DNA of 16,024 nucleotides, from assembly GCA_020723785.1 (NCBI GenBank), contig DYIH01000016.1:1-16024 (forward strand), given 5' to 3'. Under the pieces are notes generated by a model. The model made no database searches. It worked only from the letters and a program-made list of their open reading frames with translations, and was not told the DNA's origin. The stretch's first letter is position 1. The number at the start of each line of letters is the position of its first letter. This stretch comes from Thermaerobacter marianensis. GTDB lineage: Bacteria > Bacillota > Sulfobacillia > DYIH01. Positions 10,308-16,024 of the stretch are shown piece after piece. Position numbers and translations under genes: made by a program.

Positions 10308-12464
10308 CTACCGGGCGCCGCCACCGGTGCCGCCGGCGGCCACGTTCACGCCCGAAGTCAGGCCGGCGAAGGCATACCAGTAGTCCGGGGGCTCGAAGCC
10401 GAGCCGCCACATGGCCACGCCGCCCAGGCCGTGCTTCCGTACCAGGTCCAGCTTGAGCCGCAGCCCCCGCGGGTCGGTGTAGTACACGACGCGGGGGTTG
10501 CCGCTGTCGTCGGTGTAGCGGAAGGCCACCTCGCCGGTGACCGGGTCCGGCTGGGGGGCCAGGCCGTTTTTGACCAGCAGCTCCTCGATCGAATAGAAGT
10601 CGGGGTTGGGCTCCCACTCGTAAATCGGCCGGGCCTTGGCCGGTCCTGCGGCGGCCTGGTTCCCCTCGGCCGGCAGGCCGTTGGTCGCGCCCGTGCCGTT
10701 GGCGGGCGCGCCTCCGTTGGCCGCGGCGGAACCGCCGGACACGCCGCCGTTGGTCGCGCCGCCGGAACCACCGCCGGCGGGCGGGTTCGGGTCCGGCCAG
10801 TCATACCCGTAGGACGGGATGCCCAGCAGGAGCTTCTCCGGCTTCACCTGGGACGCGGCGTAGGCCATCACCTCGTCGGCCCAGTCGGCGCCGCCCACCG
10901 GGCCGGGCGGGCCACCCTTGTAGTGCTGGTCGTAGCTCATCACGACCACGTAATCGGCGGCCTGGCCGATGGCGCCGTAATCGTAGGCCCGGCCCCAGCT
11001 CGAAACGGCCGTGCGGGCGGTGCGCGCCGGCAGGGCGACCGTCGTCAGGTGGCCCCGCGGTCGGAGCGCCGCCGCCACCCGGGCGACGAACCCGGCGTAG
11101 CGCTCCCTATCATTTGGATCGACGTTTTCGAAGTCCAGGTTGACCCCGGTGAAGCCCTGGCCCATCAGGTTCAGGATGTTTTGGACCGCCCTGTCCGCGG
11201 CCTTGTCGTCGTTGAGCAGGGCGGACGCCTGCTGGCGGCTGAAATCCGAGTTCTTGACTACGGCCAGCACCGGCACGTCGGCCTTACGGAAGGCGTCCCA
11301 TTCGGCTTGACGAGGCGGCCAGCCGGCCAGGTTGCCCGACCCGTCGACCTGGTACGAGAAGTAGAAGGCCATGTTGAGCTGCCGGCCGAAGTTCTGCACC
11401 GACTTGAGCGAGCGCGCGTCGCCGCGGTAGTAGTACCCGGAGACGATCACCTTGGGCCGCGACGGCCGGGGGGCCGGCCTGGCCTCCGGCAGCAGGCGCG
11501 CCCGGGCGTTGAGGAAGCGGTTGATCATCGCCGCCGCCTCGGCCCGCGTGGTCCGCGCTTGGGGCGCGAACCGGGCCAGCTTGTAGCCGGGCCGGCCCAT
11601 GATCACCTCGGCCTGCACTGACGCCACCGCCTCCCGCGCCCAGCCGGGGATGGATCCGCGGTCCTCGAAGAGGTACCAGTAGCGATCCTCCAGCGGGTAG
11701 CCGAGCTTGACCAGGGCACGGCCGAAGATGGTCCCCAGCTCGACGCGGGTGATCCTGTTGCGCGGCCGGAAGGCGCGGCGCTCCTCGCCATTGACCGTTA
11801 CCGGGTAACCGCTGATCAGCCCCGCACCGGCCGCCGCCGCCACCCAGGGGCGGTCGGCCTCGGGGATGTCGGCCTCGTCGACGAAACCCGCGTTTCCGTC
11901 AGCCGCCGCGGAGCCGTTGGCACCCGGGGCCGGCGCGGCGCCGGCCGCGCCGCCGCCGGGAACGGCTCCCGTGCCGCCGGCAGCAGCATCCGCATCACTG
12001 CCGGGAACGGCTCCCGCTCCGGCCCCGGCCACGTCCAGTTCCATGGCCTTGGCCACCCAGACGGCGAAGTCCAGGCGCGTCACCGGTTCGTCGGGGCGAA
12101 AACGGCCGTCCCTGGGAACGGCGACGATGCCGGCCTGCAACAGGGCGTCGATGTAGTCGCGCCCCCAGTGCTTCGACGTGTCGGTGAAAGCCGGAGGGAT
12201 GTCGCCGGCGTCCCCGGCCCCGGATGGCGCGCTCCCGCCGGAACCGACGGAGCGGACGGGAGAAGCCTTGGTCGGGGCGCTCTTGGCAGACGCCAGGCCT
12301 GGGGCCGGCACGGGCAGGGGCAAGGCACCGCTCAGGAGAACCCCCGACAACGCCAGAACGGCCGCCACCCGCGCGGTTGCCATGGTGCGGCGCCGCGCCG
12401 CGCATCCCGCCGGACGGGAACGGTCCCCGCCGGCGGCAAAACCGGCTTTGTGGCACAAAAACAT
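10308..12464 (-). CDS. SLH-anchored family 18 glycoside hydrolase (SleL/YaaH-like)
   Basis: This 718-residue exported protein probably hydrolyses or binds peptidoglycan or another N-acetylglucosamine polymer at the cell surface. A long basic N-terminus leads into a hydrophobic segment (28-60; ATARVAAVLALSGVLLSGA). SLH repeats lie at about 92-140, 193-254 and 265-320. The GH18 barrel spans 336-702, with FTGVNLDFENVDPNDRERYA carrying the catalytic-type Glu 446, then YVVVMSYDQHY and LLLGIPSYGYDWPDPN. Two low-complexity Gly/Ala/Asn/Ser stretches are present, one between SLH1 and SLH2 (145-190) and one inside the barrel (563-610). ATG 12464 has GAGGTG 5 nt upstream; ATG 12383 would give a more typical signal peptide but has no ribosome binding site. 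Spore-cortex enzymes share this fold, but SLH anchoring points to the vegetative wall. Confidence 0.85.
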   Translation of the reverse strand: MFLCHKAGFAAGGDRSRPAGCAARRRTMATARVAAVLALSGVLLSGALPLPVPAPGLASAKSAPTKASPVRSVGSGGSAPSGAGDAGDIPPAFTDTSKHWGRDYIDALLQAGIVAVPRDGRFRPDEPVTRLDFAVWVAKAMELDVAGAGAGAVPGSDADAAAGGTGAVPGGGAAGAAPAPGANGSAAADGNAGFVDEADIPEADRPWVAAAAGAGLISGYPVTVNGEERRAFRPRNRITRVELGTIFGRALVKLGYPLEDRYWYLFEDRGSIPGWAREAVASVQAEVIMGRPGYKLARFAPQARTTRAEAAAMINRFLNARARLLPEARPAPRPSRPKVIVSGYYYRGDARSLKSVQNFGRQLNMAFYFSYQVDGSGNLAGWPPRQAEWDAFRKADVPVLAVVKNSDFSRQQASALLNDDKAADRAVQNILNLMGQGFTGVNLDFENVDPNDRERYAGFVARVAAALRPRGHLTTVALPARTARTAVSSWGRAYDYGAIGQAADYVVVMSYDQHYKGGPPGPVGGADWADEVMAYAASQVKPEKLLLGIPSYGYDWPDPNPPAGGGSGGATNGGVSGGSAAANGGAPANGTGATNGLPAEGNQAAAGPAKARPIYEWEPNPDFYSIEELLVKNGLAPQPDPVTGEVAFRYTDDSGNPRVVYYTDPRGLRLKLDLVRKHGLGGVAMWRLGFEPPDYWYAFAGLTSGVNVAAGGTGGGAR

Positions 12465-12480
12465 CGCTTCACCTCTGGCA

Positions 12481-12503
12481 GGGAAGCCAGCGCCTGACTT
12501 CCC
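12481..12503 (-). promoter_or_regulatory. Stem-loop just upstream of the SLH-GH18 ribosome binding site
   Basis: A 10-bp stem with one G-U pair and a 3-nt loop ends 5 nt before GAGGTG (12470-12475). It should form in the leader mRNA and could limit or protect translation initiation. Confidence 0.55.
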
Positions 12504-12569
12504 TACCACGAGGCTACTACGACCGATCCATGCGGCTCAAGGCGTTGTCGCATTTCGTAAATATTCTGT

Positions 12570-12620
12570 AATGCGATAATGCGATGCACACACGCCTTCC
12601 GCAATGCGATGCACACACGC
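12570..12620. repeat. Direct repeats between the regulator gene and the SLH-GH18 gene
   Basis: The 18-bp sequence aatgcgatgcacacacgc occurs at 12578-12595 and 12603-12620, exactly 25 bp apart, and the first copy is preceded by an additional aatgcgat (12570-12577). The position upstream of the SLH-GH18 gene suggests a tandem protein-binding site. No convincing promoter hexamers were found in this 177-bp gap. Confidence 0.75.
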
Positions 12621-12641
12621 GAAAGAGGCGCCGGGAGCGCT

Positions 12642-13115
12642 TTACAGGGCTTCGTCGAGGGGGGTGGTATAACGGCCGGCCGCGACTTCGCCCTGCGCCG
12701 CACCGTCCAGGGCCGGGGGCGCGGCCGGTGCCCCGGCTCGGCCGGCGCCCGAGGTGTAGCGGTCCACGATGGTGTACAGGAGTTCGAGGTCGAACGGCTT
12801 GGGGAGGAAATCGTCGGCATCGGAGAGGATGGAGGTTCCGGCGTCGATGTCGGACCTCGCGGACATGATGACGATCGGAATGTCGCCGGTGGCGGGGTTG
12901 GACCGAAGCAGTCGCAGACACTCGTAGCCATCGAGGCCGGGCATGATCAAGTCCAGGAGGATGACGCCAGGCCGCTCACGGCCAGCCACCTCCATGCCCT
13001 CACCGCCGTCGGCGGCGGCGAAAACCGTGAACCCCCTGATGCCCAACGCCGTCAGGATCAGTTGCCGGATGTAGTACTTATCGTCAATGACAAGGACTTT
13101 CTTCGCCGCCTGCAT
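12642..13115 (-). CDS. Single-domain response regulator, Spo0F-like
   Basis: This 157-residue receiver protein has no DNA-binding output domain, so it should pass phosphate to or from another protein. It shows KVLVIDDKYYIRQLILTALG (Asp 11, Asp 12), the phospho-acceptor Asp 55 in VILLDLIMPGLDGYE, Ser 85 in IVIMSARSD, and Lys 106 in FLPKPFDLELLYTIVDRY. The openings IDDKYYIRQLI and KPFDLELL closely resemble B. subtilis Spo0F as I remember it. A 35-residue Ala/Gly-rich tail (from 122) is extra. ATG 13115 lies inside the end of the kinase gene (32-bp overlap), so the two form a coupled pair. Being close to pyrG matches Bacillus spo0F. A function in the sporulation phosphorelay is inferred, not shown. 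Confidence 0.82.
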   Translation of the reverse strand: MQAAKKVLVIDDKYYIRQLILTALGIRGFTVFAAADGGEGMEVAGRERPGVILLDLIMPGLDGYECLRLLRSNPATGDIPIVIMSARSDIDAGTSILSDADDFLPKPFDLELLYTIVDRYTSGAGRAGAPAAPPALDGAAQGEVAAGRYTTPLDEAL

Positions 13116-14274
13116 CTGGCGAGCCCCCCAGCGGCAGCCGGATGATGAAGACCGTCCCGGCCCCCTCGCGGCTCCAAGCGGATATGGCCCCACGATGACG
13201 TACGGCAATCTTCTTCGCTACCGACAACCCGAATCCTCCTCCAGGAATACCATCTTTAACCACGCTCTTGGAACGGAACAGGGGTTCGAAGATCAAGGGC
13301 TGGTCGGCGGCGGGGATGCCGCGGCCCTCGTCCCGGATCTCGACGACGGCGCAGCCGGCCTGATGGTACCCCCGGATGTGGAGGGCGCCTCCAGCTTCCG
13401 AGTACTGGACGCCGTTGCGGGCGATCTGCCGGATCATCTCCCCCAGGAGGTCCGGGTCGCCCCAAACCGGGCCGAGGACCGCGGGCAACTCGACGGTCAG
13501 GGACAGGCGCCGCTCACCGATGCCGGGGCGGAGGCCCTCCACCACCTCCTCGACCACCGACGCCAGGTTGACACGTTCCCGGCGGCCGCTCCCGGCGGCG
13601 ACGGCGGCCTCCTGGAGCGCGTTCTCCGCCAAGGCGCGCAGGTCGTCGACGCTCTCCCTCATCAGGCGCAGGCAGTCCCGGCGCATCGCGGCGTCCATCC
13701 CCTCGCCGGCCTGCTCCAGCAAGTCCAGAAAGCCGTGGATGGCGGTGCGCAGTTCATGGGCCATGGAATCGATCAGGTGGCGCTGCAGCGCTTCCAGGCC
13801 GGAGCCGGTCCACGGCGGGGAGAGCCTGAGAACGGCCAGGTTCCGCCGGCCGGCGCCGGGTGCCAGCGGACGGACCTCCAAGCCGAAGCGCCGCGCGCCG
13901 CCCGACAGCGGGATCTGTATCTCCCGGTCGGAGACGGCCTCACCCCACAGGGCGCGGGCGATGGCATCGGCCACGCGCCCGGCTTCGTCATCGGGGAGGC
14001 GGAGGTTCCAGCAAAGGTCGCGGTAATCACGACCGACGAGGGAGCGGGCGCAACAGGCCAGGTGGGTGGCGGCGGCCGGGTTGACGGCCAGGACCAAGCC
14101 GTCCGCATCCAAGACGACGAGCCCGTCGCGGCTCTGCTCGAACACCATCTGCCAGGGACTGCGGGCCGGCGAAGCCGCCCGCCGCCGCGCGCAACCCGGC
14201 AGGCAGGCGCCGTTCTCAACGGCCGAACCAAGAGGCAGTTGCAGGACTGCACAGGTCATCGACTTGCGCGACAT
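13084..14274 (-). CDS. Soluble PAS-domain sensor histidine kinase
   Basis: This 396-residue kinase has no membrane segment. A PAS domain spans about 41-155 (VFEQSRDGLVVLDADGLVLA). The H-box LIDSMAHELRTAIHGFLDLL carries the phosphorylated His 173. The ATPase domain spans about 235-382, with the N-box MIRQIARNGVQYSEAGG, G1 box IRDEGRGIP and G2 box PGGGFGLSVAKK. Cysteines at 8, 24, 28, 74, 75 and 88 in the sensory part could respond to redox or metal, a speculation. ATG 14274 has GAGGTG 6 nt upstream; GTG 14283 is a possible alternative. It overlaps the response regulator gene by 32 bp, so the regulator is its likely partner. The Spo0A boxes and a sigma-H-like promoter upstream suggest a sporulation kinase. 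Confidence 0.88.
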   Translation of the reverse strand: MSRKSMTCAVLQLPLGSAVENGACLPGCARRRAASPARSPWQMVFEQSRDGLVVLDADGLVLAVNPAAATHLACCARSLVGRDYRDLCWNLRLPDDEAGRVADAIARALWGEAVSDREIQIPLSGGARRFGLEVRPLAPGAGRRNLAVLRLSPPWTGSGLEALQRHLIDSMAHELRTAIHGFLDLLEQAGEGMDAAMRRDCLRLMRESVDDLRALAENALQEAAVAAGSGRRERVNLASVVEEVVEGLRPGIGERRLSLTVELPAVLGPVWGDPDLLGEMIRQIARNGVQYSEAGGALHIRGYHQAGCAVVEIRDEGRGIPAADQPLIFEPLFRSKSVVKDGIPGGGFGLSVAKKIAVRHRGAISAWSREGAGTVFIIRLPLGGSPDAGGEESPCH

Positions 14275-14319
14275 GAGCAACACCTCGTTCCTTAAAAACG
14301 TTGCTGCGGGCAGAATTTC

Positions 14320-14326
14320 TTCGACA
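14320..14326 (-). promoter_or_regulatory. Spo0A box, downstream site
   Basis: Minus-strand TGTCGAA inside AATTTGTCGAAGAA, a full match to the 0A-box core. It lies about 10-16 nt after the predicted transcription start, a position suited to repression. Confidence 0.6.
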
Positions 14327-14341
14327 AATTCTCTGCTTTAC

Positions 14342-14370
14342 AAGTTATACGGTAAAGCGCCATTTCCTGC
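14342..14370 (-). promoter_or_regulatory. Sigma-H-like promoter of the kinase operon
   Basis: On the minus strand GCAGGAAAT (14362-14370) fits the sigma-H -35 pattern RnAGGAWWW fully. After 11 nt GTATAACTT (14342-14350) fits the -10 pattern RnnGAATWW with two mismatches. No equally good sigma-A promoter is seen in the gap. Confidence 0.45.
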
Positions 14371-14399
14371 CGAAAGCAGGGAATTTTTTGACATCACTT

Positions 14400-14416
14400 T
14401 TCGACAAAAATCGACA
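14400..14416 (-). promoter_or_regulatory. Spo0A boxes, upstream sites
   Basis: Minus-strand TGTCGAA at 14400-14406, within TTTTTGTCGAAAAG, matches the 0A-box core and its A/T-rich flanks. A second site TGTCGAT at 14410-14416 has one mismatch. They lie about 30-46 bp upstream of the -35 element, a position suited to activation. Confidence 0.6.
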
Positions 14417-14424
14417 ATCGAAGC

Positions 14425-16024
14425 TCAGCGGAGGGGTGCGCGGTGCGCGGCCGCGGCGCCGGCTCCGGCGCGGGCGCCGGCCGCCCGGCGGGCGGCCATG
14501 GCGGCGGCGATGAAGCCGCGGAAGAGCGGGTGCGGCCGGTTGGGGCGGGAACGCAGCTCGGGGTGGAACTGGGTGCCGATGAACCAGGGATGGCCCGCCA
14601 GTTCCATGACTTCGACCAGGTCGCCCTCTTCCCAGAGACCGCTGGGGATGAGGCCGGCGGTTTCCAGCCGGGAGCGATAGGCGTTGTTGACCTCGAAGCG
14701 GTGGCGGTGGCGCTCCTGGATGCATTCCTCGCCATAGGCGCGCTGGGCCAGGCTGCCACGCCGCAGCCGGCACTGGTACAGCCCCAGGCGCATCGTGCCG
14801 CCCTTGTCCCGGATCGCCTTCTGGGCCTCCATGAGGTCGATGACCGGGTGGGGCGAGGCCGGCTCGAATTCGGTGCTGTTGGCGCCGGCCAGGCCCAGCA
14901 CGTTGCGGGCGAATTCGATGACGGCGCACTGCAGCCCCAGGCAGATGCCGAAGTAGGGCACGCCGCGCTCCCGCGCGTAGGTGACGGCGCGCAGCTTGCC
15001 CTCGATGCCGCGCTGGCCGAAGCCCGGCCCGACGAGGATGCCGTCGGCCCCGGCCAGGAGGGCCGCCGGGTCCTCGCGCTCGAGGCGCTCGGAGTCGATC
15101 CAGCGGATCTCGACGCGGGCGTCGTTGGCCGCCCCGCCGTGGTGGAGGGCCTCGACGATGCTCAGGTAGGCGTCGGGGAGCTGGACATACTTGCCGACGA
15201 AGGCGATCGTCGCCTGGTGCCGCGGATGCTTGATGCGCTCCACGATCTCCTCCCACTCCGCCAGGTCCGGCCGCCGGCCGGGCAGATTGAGGCGCCGCGC
15301 CACCAGATCGGCCAGCCCCTCCCGCTCGAGGAGCAGGGGCACCTCGTAGATGGTGGGCACGTCGGGGTTCTGGATGACGGCCTCCGGCTCGATGTCGCAA
15401 AAGAGGGCGATCTTCTCCCGCACCTCCCGCGACAGGGGCCGCTCGGCGCGGCAGATGATGACGTCGGGCTGGATACCGATGCTGCGGAGTTCCTTGACGC
15501 TGTGCTGGGTGGGCTTGGTTTTCAGTTCACCGGCAGCCGAGATGTAGGGCACCAGGGTGACGTGGATGTACAGGACGTCCTCGCGCCCGACGTCGGTCTT
15601 GATCTGGCGGATGGCCTCGAGGAACGGCAGGCTCTCGATGTCGCCGACGGTGCCGCCGATCTCGACGATGACCACGTCGGCGCCGCTGTCGCGGGCCACC
15701 TTGAGGATGCGCGACTTGATCTCGTTGGTGACGTGGGGGATGACCTGGACGGTGGCCCCCAGGAAGTCGCCGCGCCGCTCCTTCTGGGTGATGGCCTGGT
15801 AGATCTGGCCGGCGGTGAGGTTGTTCTCCCGGGCCAGATCGACGTCCATGAAGCGCTCGTAGTGGCCCAGGTCCAGGTCGGTCTCGGCCCCGTCGCGGGT
15901 TACGAAGACCTCGCCGTGCTGCAGGGGATTCATGGTGCCGGCGTCGACGTTGAGGTAGGGATCGATCTTGAGGGCGGCCACCTGGAGGCCCCGGCTCTTG
16001 AGGAGGCGGCCCAGGGAGGCTGCG
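14425..16024 (-). CDS. pyrG: CTP synthase, 5' end outside the window
   Basis: CTP synthase converts UTP, ATP and glutamine to CTP, the last step of de novo pyrimidine synthesis. The visible 532 codons contain the synthetase domain (KIDPYLNVDAGTMNPLQHGE, ETDLDLGHYERF, VEIGGTVGDIESLPF) and the class I glutamine amidotransferase domain. The latter has its nucleophile Cys in YFGICLGLQCAVIEFARN and the His/Glu pair in GTQFHPELRSRPNRPHPLF. About 20 N-terminal residues, with the phosphate-binding loop, lie beyond position 16024; the frame stays open to the edge. An Ala/Gly/Arg-rich tail of about 30 residues after FRGFIAAAM is longer than usual. No terminator is seen before the kinase operon, so some read-through is possible. 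Confidence 0.97.
   Translation of the reverse strand, partial: AASLGRLLKSRGLQVAALKIDPYLNVDAGTMNPLQHGEVFVTRDGAETDLDLGHYERFMDVDLARENNLTAGQIYQAITQKERRGDFLGATVQVIPHVTNEIKSRILKVARDSGADVVIVEIGGTVGDIESLPFLEAIRQIKTDVGREDVLYIHVTLVPYISAAGELKTKPTQHSVKELRSIGIQPDVIICRAERPLSREVREKIALFCDIEPEAVIQNPDVPTIYEVPLLLEREGLADLVARRLNLPGRRPDLAEWEEIVERIKHPRHQATIAFVGKYVQLPDAYLSIVEALHHGGAANDARVEIRWIDSERLEREDPAALLAGADGILVGPGFGQRGIEGKLRAVTYARERGVPYFGICLGLQCAVIEFARNVLGLAGANSTEFEPASPHPVIDLMEAQKAIRDKGGTMRLGLYQCRLRRGSLAQRAYGEECIQERHRHRFEVNNAYRSRLETAGLIPSGLWEEGDLVEVMELAGHPWFIGTQFHPELRSRPNRPHPLFRGFIAAAMAARRAAGARAGAGAAAAHRAPLR

Noticed and set aside
10008..11621. 537-codon plus-strand frame over the two SLH genes
   Set aside because: It covers the opposite strand of two well-supported genes and the gap between them, and its translation is low-complexity Gly/Arg/Val without domains.
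13087..14295. 402-codon plus-strand frame over the kinase
   Set aside because: Antisense to all histidine-kinase motifs and lacking a ribosome binding site or known domain.
14365..14395. Rho-independent terminator after pyrG (stem cctgc/gcagg)
   Set aside because: The stem is short with a bulge, and no U-tract follows on the minus strand.

Overview
The window suggests a high-GC, Gram-positive-type endospore former (a Clostridia/Moorella- or Thermaerobacter-like Firmicute; the genus cannot be fixed from this sequence). The evidence is three proteins with S-layer homology (SLH) domains, good sigma-A promoters with purine-rich ribosome binding sites, and a pyrG / sensor kinase / Spo0F-like regulator cluster whose control region holds Spo0A boxes.

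Layout from the left. Positions 1-430 carry no convincing gene but several strong stem-loops. A perfect 13-bp hairpin (431-458) ends a large minus-strand S-layer gene (482-3028), which has its own promoter and a structured leader of about 165 nt. Positions 3379-9185 form a dense toxin-antitoxin (TA) island. It holds, in order: a RelE/ParE-like C-terminal fragment with a small antitoxin; a frame-broken small protein; an orphan UPF0175-type antitoxin; an orphan BrnA/CopG-type antitoxin; a phd-vapC pair whose toxin is internally deleted; a 128-bp symmetric palindromic repeat element; brnTA; a minus-strand phd-vapC pair; hicAB; an AbrB-type antitoxin tail; and an intact minus-strand vapBC. Between the modules lie repeated fragments of the same modules, including a scrambled vapBC copy, so the island has grown and decayed by duplication and deletion.

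Positions 9293-12464 hold two minus-strand genes, probably co-transcribed: an SLH protein and an SLH-glycoside hydrolase family 18 protein. Positions 12642-16024 hold a single-domain response regulator resembling Spo0F, a PAS histidine kinase overlapping it by 32 bp, and pyrG (CTP synthase), cut by the right edge. The pyrG-to-kinase gap contains two exact Spo0A boxes on either side of a sigma-H-like promoter, which recalls the Bacillus pyrG-spo0F arrangement.

The most interesting signals are the 128-bp symmetric element (5783-5910), the two-promoter hicAB control region in which the operator-bearing promoter starts downstream of the hicA ribosome binding site, the Spo0A-box kinase/Spo0F-like locus, and the internally deleted TA copies. 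Protein family calls are made by eye from motifs and memory; no database search was run.
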